Made by a program: the position numbers and the translations under genes. This document shows, one piece after another, positions 9,245 through 19,553 of a stretch of DNA of 64,000 nt. Source of the stretch: CAVSWT01 sp963746735 (GTDB taxonomy: Bacteria > Bacteroidota > Ignavibacteria > Ignavibacteriales > Ignavibacteriaceae); assembly GCA_963746735.1 (NCBI GenBank), contig CAVVCO010000037.1:310001-374000 (forward strand), in the 5' to 3' direction. The notes under the pieces were generated by a model. It saw nothing but the letters and a program-made list of their open reading frames with translations, was not told the origin of the DNA and searched no databases. Positions within the stretch are counted from its first letter, which is position 1; each line of letters starts with the position of its first letter.

Positions 9245-12200
9245 ATGCCGAATCAAAATAAAGAAAACCATAAAGAAGTTAAATTTGAAGATACAAATAT
9301 GAATGAAGCTAAAGGTTTATACGATCCCGCGTTTGAGCATGATGCATGTGGTATGGGATTTTTGGTTGACATTAAAGGAAGAAAATCCCGTGAAATAATT
9401 GATAAAGCTTTAAATGTACTTTGCTGCCTGGAACATCGTGGTGCAGTTGGTGCCGATCCAAATACGGGCGATGGTGCGGGTGTACTAATTCAAATGCCTG
9501 ATAAATTTATGAGGAAGGTTGCCGCTTCTGAATTAGATATCCAGCTTCCTCCTGAAGGACATTATTGCGTTGCGGTAATGTTTTTACCCCATGATGAAAC
9601 CCTTAGAAACACAATTCAAAATTTGATTGAAAAAATTGTAATTGATGAAAACCAGGATTTCCTCGGATGGAGAGATGTCCCGGTTGATCCAGATGTCCCT
9701 GGTGAAGGTGCAAGGAGAACTCAGCCGTTCATTAAGCACTGCTTCATCGGTGCAAATAAAAAAATTAAAACTCACGATGAATTTGAGCGCAAGTTATATC
9801 TTATAAGAAGAATTATTGATCAAAGAGTTCGTGAAGAATTAAAATGCGATAGGAGCAAATATTATGTTCCTTCTTTTTCAAGTAAAACAATTGTGTACAA
9901 AGGAATGCTGCTCGCTCCGCAGCTCACTGATTATTACATAGATTTAAATGACCCTGATATGGAATCTGCACTTGTTATGCTTCATATGCGTTTTTCAACG
10001 AATACATTCCCCACATGGGATCTGGCTCATCCTTTTAGAATGATTGCACACAATGGTGAAATTAACACTCTTCGTGGAAATCAAAACTGGATGGCTGCGC
10101 GGCAAGCAGTTATGGAATCACCTTACTACGGTAAAGATTTAAAACGAATGCTGCCGATAATTATGGAAGGGCAGAGTGATTCAGCTACATTTGATACTGT
10201 ATTAGAGCTTCTAACCATGAGCGGAAGAAGTCTTCCCCATGCAATGATGATGATGATACCGGAAGCCTGGTCGAAAAATGATTTAATGGATCCTGAGAGA
10301 AAAGCATTTTACGAATATCATGCTACTATGATGGAGCCGTGGGATGGTCCTGCCGCTGTAACATTTACAGACGGAACAATTGTCGGTGCAACATTAGATA
10401 GAAACGGACTAAGGCCGGCTAGATATGTTGTAACTAAAGATGATCTGGTTATATTAACTTCCGAAGCCGGAACTCTTGAACTTGAACCAGAGAATGTTGC
10501 ATACAAGGGACGATTACAGCCAGGAAAAATGTTTATCATTGATTTGAATAAACAAAAAATTGTTACTGATGAAGAAGTTAAAAAAGAAATAATATCACGA
10601 AAACCATATAAGAAATGGGTAGAAGATAATTTATTAAATCTTTCCCGTCTGCCGGATCCTGAATTTATTCATAATGCTGATTTTGATTCCCTGCAAACAC
10701 GTCAAAAAAATTATGGCTATACTAAAGAAGATTTATTTATTCTGATTCAGGGCATGGCAGAAAATGGTTCAGAGCCGACTGGATCAATGGGAACCGATGC
10801 AGCACTTGCAGTTCTTTCAGAAAAACCACAGATGTTATTCAGATATTTTAAACAGATGTTTGCGCAAGTTACAAATCCGCCGATTGATCCGATTAGGGAA
10901 GAACTTGTAATGGAGTTAACAACTTACATTGGGCCTGAACAAAATCTGCTTGATGAAACTCCCCAGCATGCACATAGAATTGAACTTGAGCATCCATTGA
11001 TTACTAATGCCAGATTAGAAAAAATTAGAAATATTTCAAGAGGACACTTTAAATCTGTTACTTTGTCGCTTCTGTTTAGCACTTCAAATACACATAATAT
11101 GAGAGAAAGATTATTTCAATTATGTGAAGAAGCAGTTAATGCTGTAAAAACCGGAGTAGGATTAATTATTCTTTCCGATAGAGGAGTTGAGGAGGAGATT
11201 GCAGCCATCCCTAGTTTGTTAGCAGTGTCAGGTGTTCATCATGCATTAATTAAAGCTGGATTACGAACAAAAACCGGGATCATTCTTGAAAGCGGCGAGC
11301 CGCGTGAAGTCTCACATTTTGCTCTGCTTTGCGGTTATGGAGCTAACGCTATTAATCCATATTTAGCGTATGAGACAATTGCAGATCTTTATCGAAAAGA
11401 TTTTTTACCGGGTGTAAAAGATTATAAAGATTCTGAAAAAAATTATATGAAAGCTGTAAGCAAAGGTTTATTTAAAATTTTTAGTAAGATGGGAATAAGT
11501 ACGCTGCAGTCATACTGCGGTGCTCAAATATTTGAAGCAGTTGGTTTAGATACTGAAATTGTCAATAAATATTTTACAGGTACAGCAAGCCGAATTGAAG
11601 GTATTAGCTTGGAAATACTTGAAGAAGAAACGGTGAGACGGCATAACAATGCTTTCAATTCAATTAATGAAGATATCGAATCACTCGAAGTTGGGGGATT
11701 ATATCAATATAGAAGAGACGGTGAAAAACATTTATGGAATCCTTTAACTATTTCTAAGCTTCAGTTAAGCTCAAAGACAAATAATTATAAAACATATAAA
11801 GAATATTCAGAGTTAATAAATAATCAAAATAAAAATAGGGTTACACTTAGAAGTTTATTTGAATTTAAAAAAGGACGGAATCCAGTTTCAATTGATGAAG
11901 TTGAGCCTGTGTCGGAAATTGTAAAAAGATTTGCTACTGGAGCGATGAGTTTTGGTTCAATATCATGGGAAGCACATACTTCACTCGCAATTGCGATGAA
12001 TAAAATTGGTGGTAAATCTAATACAGGCGAAGGTGGGGAAATGGAAGAAAGATTTACTCCGTTGCCTAACGGTGATAATATGCGTTCCGCAATTAAGCAG
12101 GTTGCTTCGGGAAGATTTGGAGTAACCGCACATTATTTAGTTAACGCAGACGAACTTCAAATTAAAATGGCTCAAGGTGCTAAACCCGGGGAAGGTGGAC

Positions 12201-13852
12201 AGCTTCCAGGCTTTAAAGTTGATAAGATAATTGCGAAAGTAAGGCATAGTACACCTGGTGTAACTTTAATTAGTCCACCTCCACATCACGATATTTATTC
12301 GATAGAAGATTTAAAACAATTAATCTTTGATTTGAAAAATATAAATCCTAAAGCAAGAATAAGCGTTAAGCTTGTATCAGAAGTTGGAGTTGGAACTATT
12401 GCTGCAGGAGTTGCCAAAGCTCATGCCGATCATATTTTAATTAGCGGACATGATGGCGGTACCGGTGCCAGCCCTGTTAGTTCTATTCAACATGCTGGAA
12501 CACCATGGGAATTAGGATTAAGTGAAACACATCAAACTTTAATGCTTAACGGATTAAGAGACCGGGTTTTTATTGCAACCGATGGACAAATGAAAACCGG
12601 TAAGGATGTAGTTGTCGCTGCACTATTAGGTGCCGAAGAATTTGGATTTGCAACTGCACCTTTGGTGACTCAGGGCTGTATTATGATGAGGAAATGCCAT
12701 CTTAACACTTGCCCAGTTGGAGTTGCTACTCAAGATCCTGAACTTCGAGCAAAGTTTAATGGTAAACCTGAATATGTTATTAATTATTTATTTCACGTAG
12801 CAGAAGAAGTTCGTGAGTATATGGCAGATTTGGGATTTAAGACATTTAACGAGATGATTGGACAGACTGATAGAATAACTATTAAGCGACCATTTGATCA
12901 TTGGAAGGCAAGGGGATTAGACTTAAGCAAAATTTTGTTCAAGCAAAAACCTTTATACAATACTGATTCATTCAGAACACGGGAACAAAATCATGCAATA
13001 GACACACAATTAGATAACGAGTTGATTAATCTTTCTCTACCAGCATTGGAAAATGCCGAAAAAGTTGAAATTAATTTACCAGTAAAAAATATAAATAGAA
13101 CTGTAGGCACAATGCTTTCAGGTGAGGTTGCCAAGAAATACGGAAATGCTGGACTTCCTGACGGGACAATAAAAATATTGCTGAATGGAACTGCCGGGCA
13201 AAGTTTTGGAACATTTTTAGCGGGAGGAATTGAACTAAAATTAATTGGCGAATCAAATGATTATACAGGCAAAGGATTATCCGGCGGAAGATTAATAGTT
13301 AAAGTTCCTGACAAAGTTACCTATGATCCTTCGGAAAATATAATTATAGGTAATACATGCTTGTACGGTGCAACCAGCGGAGAAGCGTATTTTAATGGAG
13401 TTGCCGGTGAAAGATTCGCAGTAAGAAACTCCGGTGCTCTCACGGTAGTTGAAGGTGTTGGCGATCATGGATGCGAATACATGACAGGCGGCAGAGTTGC
13501 AGTACTTGGTAAAACTGGACGAAATTTTGCAGCTGGTATGTCGGGAGGAGTTGCTTATGTATGGGATACCGATAAACAATTCAAGAAATATTTAAATTCT
13601 CAGCTTGTGGATGTTGAACAGCCGTCTGAAGAAGATTATAATGAACTTTATGGTATGATAAACAATCATTTAAAATATACTGATTCAAAAAGAGCAGAAT
13701 ATATTTTGGATAATTGGAAGAACGAAAAATTAAACTTCTTAAAAATAATTCCATTTGAGTATAAAGCAGCCTTACAAAAGCTGAAAGAAGAAGAAAAGAA
13801 AAACAGTATTGTAGAAGTAGAAGATAAATTTGCGGAGGTTGCAAATGGGTAA
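9245..13852 (+). CDS. gltB: Glutamate synthase large (alpha) subunit
   Basis: A 1535-residue GOGAT alpha subunit that transfers the glutamine amide to 2-oxoglutarate. The class II amidotransferase nucleophile is C35 in EHDACGMGF, implying removal of a 34-residue propeptide (or a start at M19, leaving a shorter one). The central domain and the FMN-binding synthase domain follow, with DGGTGASPVSSIQHAG, the loop of the glutamate synthase site. The 3Fe-4S ligands lie in CIMMRKCHLNTCPVGVATQ. The C-terminal GXGXG beta-helix (GGRLIVKVPD, GAYG-like repeats) ends the protein. The reading frame is intact over 4.6 kb, in contrast to later genes. A good ribosome site (caggag) precedes the ATG, and gltD overlaps its end. 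Confidence 0.97.
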   Translation: MPNQNKENHKEVKFEDTNMNEAKGLYDPAFEHDACGMGFLVDIKGRKSREIIDKALNVLCCLEHRGAVGADPNTGDGAGVLIQMPDKFMRKVAASELDIQLPPEGHYCVAVMFLPHDETLRNTIQNLIEKIVIDENQDFLGWRDVPVDPDVPGEGARRTQPFIKHCFIGANKKIKTHDEFERKLYLIRRIIDQRVREELKCDRSKYYVPSFSSKTIVYKGMLLAPQLTDYYIDLNDPDMESALVMLHMRFSTNTFPTWDLAHPFRMIAHNGEINTLRGNQNWMAARQAVMESPYYGKDLKRMLPIIMEGQSDSATFDTVLELLTMSGRSLPHAMMMMIPEAWSKNDLMDPERKAFYEYHATMMEPWDGPAAVTFTDGTIVGATLDRNGLRPARYVVTKDDLVILTSEAGTLELEPENVAYKGRLQPGKMFIIDLNKQKIVTDEEVKKEIISRKPYKKWVEDNLLNLSRLPDPEFIHNADFDSLQTRQKNYGYTKEDLFILIQGMAENGSEPTGSMGTDAALAVLSEKPQMLFRYFKQMFAQVTNPPIDPIREELVMELTTYIGPEQNLLDETPQHAHRIELEHPLITNARLEKIRNISRGHFKSVTLSLLFSTSNTHNMRERLFQLCEEAVNAVKTGVGLIILSDRGVEEEIAAIPSLLAVSGVHHALIKAGLRTKTGIILESGEPREVSHFALLCGYGANAINPYLAYETIADLYRKDFLPGVKDYKDSEKNYMKAVSKGLFKIFSKMGISTLQSYCGAQIFEAVGLDTEIVNKYFTGTASRIEGISLEILEEETVRRHNNAFNSINEDIESLEVGGLYQYRRDGEKHLWNPLTISKLQLSSKTNNYKTYKEYSELINNQNKNRVTLRSLFEFKKGRNPVSIDEVEPVSEIVKRFATGAMSFGSISWEAHTSLAIAMNKIGGKSNTGEGGEMEERFTPLPNGDNMRSAIKQVASGRFGVTAHYLVNADELQIKMAQGAKPGEGGQLPGFKVDKIIAKVRHSTPGVTLISPPPHHDIYSIEDLKQLIFDLKNINPKARISVKLVSEVGVGTIAAGVAKAHADHILISGHDGGTGASPVSSIQHAGTPWELGLSETHQTLMLNGLRDRVFIATDGQMKTGKDVVVAALLGAEEFGFATAPLVTQGCIMMRKCHLNTCPVGVATQDPELRAKFNGKPEYVINYLFHVAEEVREYMADLGFKTFNEMIGQTDRITIKRPFDHWKARGLDLSKILFKQKPLYNTDSFRTREQNHAIDTQLDNELINLSLPALENAEKVEINLPVKNINRTVGTMLSGEVAKKYGNAGLPDGTIKILLNGTAGQSFGTFLAGGIELKLIGESNDYTGKGLSGGRLIVKVPDKVTYDPSENIIIGNTCLYGATSGEAYFNGVAGERFAVRNSGALTVVEGVGDHGCEYMTGGRVAVLGKTGRNFAAGMSGGVAYVWDTDKQFKKYLNSQLVDVEQPSEEDYNELYGMINNHLKYTDSKRAEYILDNWKNEKLNFLKIIPFEYKAALQKLKEEEKKNSIVEVEDKFAEVANG

Positions 13853-15308
13853 ACCAACAGGATTTAAAGAATTTAAACGCGGGACATTAAAAAAAGAAAA
13901 AGTTGAAGAAAGAAAACAGCACTTCAACGAATTTGAATTTCCTTTTGAAGAAAATGATGCCCGCACTCAAGGGGCAAGATGTATGGATTGCGGAATTCCA
14001 TTTTGCCATGGTGATACAGGATGCCCGGTTCAAAATTATATTCCTGAATGGAATGATTTAATTTATAAAGGGCACTGGAAAGAAGCGCTTGATAATCTTC
14101 ATTCTACAAATAATTTCCCTGAATTCACGGGAAGGCTTTGCCCTGCTCCATGTGAATCTGCCTGCGTACTTGGAATTAATAGTGATCCTGTTACAATTAA
14201 ATCAATTGAACGCACTATAATCGACAGAGGTTTTGATGAAGGCTGGGTTGTACCTAAAACACCAAAACAAACTACTGGAAAATCAGTAGCTGTAGTTGGC
14301 TCAGGCCCGGCAGGATTAGCTGCAGCACAGCAGCTTGCCCGTGAAGGACATTTGGTTACTGTATATGAAAAGAATGATAGGATAGGTGGTTTACTGAGAT
14401 ACGGGATTCCCGATTTTAAAATGGAAAAGCAGCTGATTGATAGAAGAATGCAGCAGATGAAAGAAGAAGGAGTTGAATTCCAAACAGGGATAAACGTTGG
14501 CGTTGATATAAAAGCTAAAGAATTAATGGATATTTATGATGCTATTGTTCTCGCTGGTGGATCAGAAAAGCCAAGAGATATCTCAATTCCTGGAAGAGAC
14601 TTGAAAGGAATTTATTTTGCGATGGAATTCTTGCCTTTGCAAAATAAAGTAAATGCCGGTGATGATTTAATAAATCAAATTACTGCAGAAGGAAAAGATG
14701 TTGTCATAATCGGTGGCGGTGATACAGGTTCTGATTGTGTTGGAACTTCAATTAGACAAGGAGCAAAATCTGTTACGCAAATAGAAATTTTCCCTAAACC
14801 TCCGGATGAAAGGCCGAATAATACGCCATGGCCATACTGGCCGATGATTCTTCGTACTTCCTCAAGTCATGAAGAAGGTGCTATCAGAAAATGGAGTATT
14901 AACACTACATCATTTAAAGATAACGGAAAAGGAAGTGTATCGGCGTTAATTTGTAATGAAGTAAAATTTGAAAATGGAAGGTTTGTTGATGTGCCTGATT
15001 CCGGTTTTGAAATCAAAGCTGATTTAGTTTTAATTGCTGCTGGATTTCTTCATCCGGTTAAAGAAGGCCTATTAAGTGAACTTGAACAATTAGGCTTAAA
15101 ATTCGATCCACGCGGAAATGTTAAAGCAGATTTTGGTGATGAAGAAAATGCACATGCTACAAGTGTTCCGAAAGTTTTTGCATGTGGTGATATGAGAAGA
15201 GGCCAATCTTTAATCGTGTGGGCTATTGCAGAAGGCAGAAAATGTGCTGCCGCAGTTAATAATATGCTTATGCAAAAAGAAGATGAAGAATGGTCTAAAG
15301 CTTCTTAA
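13845..15308 (+). CDS. gltD: Glutamate synthase small (beta) subunit
   Basis: A 487-residue NAD(P)H-dependent flavoprotein that supplies electrons to GltB. The N-terminal cysteine clusters (CMDCGIPFCHGDTGCP and CPAPCESACVLG) bind two 4Fe-4S centres. The FAD motif VVGSGPAGLAAAQQLAREG and the NAD(P)H motif VIIGGGDTGSDCVGTS are both intact. The start was set at ATG 13845 because ggagg lies 6 nt upstream and MGKPTGF is the normal family N-terminus. A TTG at 13830 is in frame but unsupported. The start lies 8 nt inside gltB, so the two subunits are probably translationally coupled. A terminator follows the gene. Confidence 0.96.
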   Translation: MGKPTGFKEFKRGTLKKEKVEERKQHFNEFEFPFEENDARTQGARCMDCGIPFCHGDTGCPVQNYIPEWNDLIYKGHWKEALDNLHSTNNFPEFTGRLCPAPCESACVLGINSDPVTIKSIERTIIDRGFDEGWVVPKTPKQTTGKSVAVVGSGPAGLAAAQQLAREGHLVTVYEKNDRIGGLLRYGIPDFKMEKQLIDRRMQQMKEEGVEFQTGINVGVDIKAKELMDIYDAIVLAGGSEKPRDISIPGRDLKGIYFAMEFLPLQNKVNAGDDLINQITAEGKDVVIIGGGDTGSDCVGTSIRQGAKSVTQIEIFPKPPDERPNNTPWPYWPMILRTSSSHEEGAIRKWSINTTSFKDNGKGSVSALICNEVKFENGRFVDVPDSGFEIKADLVLIAAGFLHPVKEGLLSELEQLGLKFDPRGNVKADFGDEENAHATSVPKVFACGDMRRGQSLIVWAIAEGRKCAAAVNNMLMQKEDEEWSKAS

Positions 15309-15348
15309 AGTATGTCTAAAAATTAAAAGTAAACGCTTTTTATTTACT

Positions 15349-15380
15349 AGCCCGGCGTCTATAAGATTCCGGGTTTTTTA
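15349..15380 (+). terminator. Intrinsic terminator after gltD
   Basis: cccgg (15351-15355) pairs with ccggg (15369-15373), extended by one or two A-T/G-T pairs, with a 13-nt loop and a run of six T directly after the stem. It lies about 40 nt after the gltD stop and before the oppositely organised menaquinone region. Confidence 0.8.
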
Positions 15381-15449
15381 TTGTTATCTCATTTTCACTA
15401 AATTTGTTGAAACAATTAACTAATCGTTCATAACATTCATTTAAATAAA

Positions 15450-15855
15450 ATGTTTACTACAAAAAGAAAAATAAATTTTTATGACTGCGACCCTGCCGGA
15501 ATATTATTTTTTGGAAGAGTTTATCGAACTATGCCATTCAGCTTATGAAGAAATGATAGACAGCTTTAAATTAGATTATGATTACTGGGCAAATCAAAAT
15601 TTTATAGTACCGATAATTAAAAGTGAAGCATCATATCACAAACCAATTCAGTATAGAGAAGAAGTTTCAATTGAAATTACTGTTAAGCAGCTTAGGTCAA
15701 CCTCATTTGAGTTAGAATATACATGTAAAAATTCAAAAGGGGAGAAGTGCGTCGTTGTAAATACAATTCATGTTTTTGTTGACAAAAATTCATGGAAGAA
15801 AAAAGAAATTAATTCTGAAATTAAGGATGGATTAAATGCACATTTAGTTGGTTAA
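15450..15855 (+). CDS. menI: Hot-dog (4HBT) thioesterase, probable DHNA-CoA thioesterase, frameshifted
   Basis: Two frames together give one hot-dog thioesterase of about 134 residues. The first frame starts at ATG 15450 and encodes MFTTKRKINFYDCDPAGILF with the family's Asp motif (YDCDPAGI). The second continues ELCHSAYEEMIDSF and the rest. Removing one extra base at 15525 (tat-C-gaa) joins them without a gap. An ATG at 15481 would give only 124 residues and lose the catalytic Asp strand. In this locus the likely job is hydrolysis of 1,4-dihydroxy-2-naphthoyl-CoA after MenB. The gene converges on menE with 1 nt between stops. Function is inferred from fold and context, since 4HBT enzymes vary in substrate. 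The frameshift may be a sequencing error or a real lesion. Confidence 0.7.
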
Positions 15856-15856
15856 T

Positions 15857-17322
15857 TCATTTTAGAAGAATCTTTTTCAATTCCTCTTTTTTCACTTTCC
15901 CCAATGAAGTTTTAGGAAGTCCATCAACGAAGAAAAACTTCTGTGGAATTTTGTATCCAGCTAAACTTTTTCTTAAAAATTTTTTTATTTCATCAATTTC
16001 TATATCCTTATTTGCTACAATAGCCGCGGCAACTATTTGTCCCCATTCATTATCAGCAATTTCAAATACGCTTGATTCTTTAATCAAAGGATGTTTTGTT
16101 AATTCATTTTCAATTTCAACCGGATTAACATTTTCGCCGCCAGTAACAATTAAATCATTTCTTCTGGCTTGAACATGCAAGTAACCATCTTCATCAAGAT
16201 AGCCTATATCGCTTGTATGATAAAAATCATCTTTTAATTTCTTATTTGTTTCTTCGAGATTATTCAAATATCCTTTCATCACAGAATGGCTTATAATTAA
16301 TATTTCTCCAGATGCATTTGGTTGAAGATCATTTCCTCTTTCATCTATAATTTTAATTGAATTATTTATTAATGGTTTCCCGCTTGATTTATTTCCATTC
16401 AAAATTTCATCGAAAGATAAAGCAGTAACAAACGATGATGTTTCAGTAGAACCATAAACCTTTGAAACTTTCCAGCCTAATTTTATTGCAGCATTTATTA
16501 AATCGTCATTTATAAATCCGCCGCCTAAAAGAACATTTTTTAATTCTTTATTTGGACGGATTTTCAAATCAATTAATCTTTTTAATTGAGTTGAGACAAA
16601 AGAGGCGAGAGTTGGTTTATAATTTTGAATTGAATAAATAATATCTTCAGTCTGAAGTGATTTAGGAATTATAACACATGAAGAAAATAAAAAGGCTCTA
16701 ATAAAAATTGAAAATCCACCGATATGGAAAAAGGGAAGACTCGCCAGCCAAACATCGTTTTCAGTTTGAGAAAGAATTTGATTCCCATTTGTCGCACTGA
16801 ATAAAAGATTATTACAAGTTAATTGAACCGCTTTTGGTTTTCCTGCAGAACCAGATGTGAATAATATAACTGCGATGTTATCACTATTACAATCCCACTT
16901 TAGGCCCTTTTCTATTTTAACATAGTCTTTCGGTATTTCTACTTTTTCAATAAGCGTTGTATTTAAACCTCCGAGGTCTTGGAGACCTTGGAGTTTTTCA
17001 TTCTCACCAATTTGAACTAAAATTTTACATCCGGCAAAATTTAATTGTTCCTTCAATTCAATTCTTGTTAGGCGAATATTTAAAGGAATTGGAATTGCCC
17101 CAATATTCCAAAGTGCAATTACAGCTATTATGAAATCGGAATTGTTAGAACTTAAAATACCGACGAAATCATTTTTCCTTAATCCCTTGATTTAAGAAAA
17201 TGTCCGGCTAAAAAATTAATCTTATTTATCAGCTTTTCATAAGTGATGAAGTTATTGTTTTCAATAATTGCGGTCGATGAAGGATTAAAATTATTATTGA
17301 AGGGGAAATTAGATAATTGCAT
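15857..17322 (-). CDS. menE: o-Succinylbenzoate-CoA ligase, frameshifted near the N-terminus
   Basis: An acyl-adenylate-forming ligase of about 488 residues once repaired. It activates o-succinylbenzoate with ATP and CoA. The phosphate loop VILFTSGSAGKPKAVQL, KVYGSTETSSFV, the DIGYLDEDGYLHV aspartate and the C-terminal lysine region (PKTSLGKVKKEELKK) are present. The N-terminal stretch (MQLSNFPFNNNFNPSSTAII...) starts at 17322, 15 nt after the menA stop. It runs into a stop at about 17181, and restoring one missing base near 17188 joins it to the rest (FLKS then KGLRKNDFVGI). A start at 17056 would drop about 85 conserved residues. menC is not found next to it. Confidence 0.88.
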
Positions 17323-17337
17323 TTTGGAAATAAATAT

Positions 17338-18234
17338 TTATAAAGTTAAACCAAGCGCAAACAGCAATCCGAATAATGCAGAGAACTTAGCTGTTAACTC
17401 TAAAGTTTTATTTAGCTGCATTCCATCAAAAGTATTTAACATTTTAATAAGTCGAAGCGCCAGTGGAAGTGATAAATATGGAAGAAAGATTATTATGTGA
17501 AATTTAAAGAACAGATATAAGACAGCTGGAACTATAAAAGATAAAACTAAAAGAAAAATAAATTGATACTTCGTAAAATCTTTACCTAGAATTACGGCTA
17601 GTGTTTTCTTGTTTGCGGCCCTGTCTTCTTCGATATCCCTGAAATTATTTACAACTAAAATATTTGTAATCAATGCCCCTACCGGAATAGAAGCAAGTAC
17701 TGAAACCAAGGTTATTTCATGAGAATGAAGGTAGTAAGTAAAAACTGTTCCAACTAATCCAAAAAACAAGAATACAAACACATCACCAAGTCCGTTATAA
17801 GCCAAAGGGAATGGCCCTGCAGTGTATGCAATTCCCGCAATAATAGAAACAACACCGACAATCAAAATTACAATTCCTGCTTGGCTAACCAGGTATAATC
17901 CGAGAATAAATGCAAGGCCAAACACTCCAATGATTCCCAACCTCATTTCATTTACTGTTATTAATCCGGAAGCTAAAACACTTACAGGTCCCTTTCGTTG
18001 TTCATTGTCGGCGCCCTTGTGGAAATCATATAAGTCGTTAGTAAAGTTTGTCCCGACTTGAATTAACACCGAACAGAACAATGCAACTAACGAAAAAAGA
18101 AAAATAAATTTTCCTTCGCTAATTGCTAATGAAGAACCAACAACAACTGGCACAACAGCGGCCAATAATGTTTTTGGACGGCTTGCTAAAATCCAGCTTT
18201 GAAATTTGTTAGGTAATGCTATCTCATTTGTCAT
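17338..18234 (-). CDS. menA: 1,4-Dihydroxy-2-naphthoate polyprenyltransferase
   Basis: A 298-residue UbiA-superfamily membrane enzyme that attaches the isoprenoid tail to DHNA, giving demethylmenaquinone. The first Asp motif is NFTNDLYDFHKGADN and the second NNFRDIEEDRAANKKT. About eight or nine hydrophobic helices are evident. SRPKTLLAAVVPVVVGSSLA near the N-terminus is typical of MenA. It lies between menB and menE on the same strand, which argues against a UbiA, CtaB or chlorophyll synthase role. The frame is intact. Confidence 0.94.
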   Translation of the reverse strand: MTNEIALPNKFQSWILASRPKTLLAAVVPVVVGSSLAISEGKFIFLFSLVALFCSVLIQVGTNFTNDLYDFHKGADNEQRKGPVSVLASGLITVNEMRLGIIGVFGLAFILGLYLVSQAGIVILIVGVVSIIAGIAYTAGPFPLAYNGLGDVFVFLFFGLVGTVFTYYLHSHEITLVSVLASIPVGALITNILVVNNFRDIEEDRAANKKTLAVILGKDFTKYQFIFLLVLSFIVPAVLYLFFKFHIIIFLPYLSLPLALRLIKMLNTFDGMQLNKTLELTAKFSALFGLLFALGLTL

Positions 18235-18264
18235 ATATAAATAATTCGTTTATGGTAAAATGGT

Positions 18265-19099
18265 TTAAGGCAATTTTGGAAACTTATTAAACTCAGGTTT
18301 TCTTTTCTCTAGATATGCCTTTTTTCCCTTCCTGTGCTTCTTCACTCATATAGTAAAGAAGTGTTGCGTTGCCTGCTAGTTCTTGAATTCCTGCTTGTCC
18401 GTCTAGCTCGGCATTAAAAGCCGATTTCAATAATCGAATAGAAAGTGGGCTGTGCTGTAAAATTTCTTTTGCCCATTGTACTCCTTCTTCTTCCAATTTA
18501 TCAATAGGAACAACTTTGTTGACAAGCCCCATTTTTTCTGCTTCTTTGGCATTGTATTGACGGCATAAAAACCAAATTTCTCTTGCCTTTTTTTGTCCAA
18601 CAATTCTCGCAAGATAACTTGAACCGAATCCGCCATCAAAACTGCCGACTTTAGGACCGGTTTGTCCAAATATAGCATTGTCAGCTGCTATAGTTAAATC
18701 ACAAATTACATGAAGCACATGCCCTCCCCCAATTGCATAACCGGCAACTAAGGCAATTACCGGTTTGGGAATGCTTCTAATTAATTTTTGAAGATCAAGC
18801 ACATTTAATCTTGGGACTCCATCTTTCCCAACATATCCTTTATCGCCTCTAATTCGCTGGTCACCGCCGGAGCAAAAAGCATATTTGCCGTCTTTAGCAG
18901 GTCCGTAACCAGTTAATAAAACAACTCCTATTTCCTGGTCTTCACGGGCATCGGAAAAAGCATCGTACATTTCAATTACAGTTTCAGGACGAAATGCATT
19001 TCGAACTTCCGGACGATTGATTGTTATTTTTGCGATCCCATCCATTTTTTCATAAATGATATCAGAGTAATCTTTAACCTTTGTCCAATTAAATTTCAT
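18265..19099 (-). CDS. menB: 1,4-Dihydroxy-2-naphthoyl-CoA synthase, frameshifted at the C-terminus
   Basis: A crotonase-family enzyme that cyclises o-succinylbenzoyl-CoA. CSGGDQRIRGDKGYVG and GYAIGGGHVLHVICDLTIAADN are characteristic. GSFDGGFGSSYLARIVGQKK is the MenB-specific active-site loop. As read directly the protein is 268 residues and ends in an atypical GISREKKT at 18293. Dropping one base at 18319, at the end of an A6-GG run, gives AYLEKRKPEFNKFPKLP with a stop at 18265. That is the family's normal C-terminal tail, which in MenB contributes to the active site of a neighbouring subunit. The indel therefore matters functionally if real. Confidence 0.92.
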
Positions 19100-19250
19100 T
19101 ATAATTCCTTGTTTTGATTTTAGTGCTACAAAAATATTGAAAAGTTAGGAAAGATAGGAATGAATGTAAATTGTTAAATTAAATTTGAATTTTTAACTTT
19201 ACTTTAGATATTAAAAATATTAGTCTCTTTGTAAGTCATAGTAAAAAACA

Positions 19251-19553
19251 ATGATAGATATTCTAAAATATAATTCTAAAAATTTATCAGCTTTTTGTAA
19301 AGAAAATAAGATTAGTAAACTTTTAGTGTTCGGCTCTTACGCAAAAAACACTTTTAATGATGATAGTGATTTAGATTTACTTATTGAGTTTGAAAGTAAT
19401 AAAAAACCGGGATATCTTTCTATAGCCCGTATTCAAAGGGAACTTTCAGAAATGATGAATAAAAAAGTCGATCTGCATACTTCAGAAGAATTAAGCAAAT
19501 ATTTTCGCGATACAGTTATGCATGAAGCTATTGTGCAATATGCAGCAGAATGA
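19251..19553 (+). CDS. mntA: MntA-type nucleotidyltransferase antitoxin
   Basis: A 100-residue minimal nucleotidyltransferase with the GSX10DXD signature: GSYAKNTFNDDSDLDLLIEF. A KKVDLHTSEELS segment gives the third acidic residue (D in VDL). Proteins of this family AMPylate a Tyr next to the HEPN RNase motif of HepT and so neutralise it. The gene overlaps the adjoining HEPN frame by 14 nt, as in many MntA/HepT pairs. The pair lies in opposite orientation within the menaquinone locus. A solitary DNA-polymerase-beta-like annotation would describe the same protein. Confidence 0.85.
   Translation: MIDILKYNSKNLSAFCKENKISKLLVFGSYAKNTFNDDSDLDLLIEFESNKKPGYLSIARIQRELSEMMNKKVDLHTSEELSKYFRDTVMHEAIVQYAAE

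Noticed and set aside
13581..13966. Minus-strand open frames over the end of gltB and start of gltD
   Set aside because: They lie within two well-conserved genes and show no family similarity; they arise from the AT-rich, lysine-coding sense strand.
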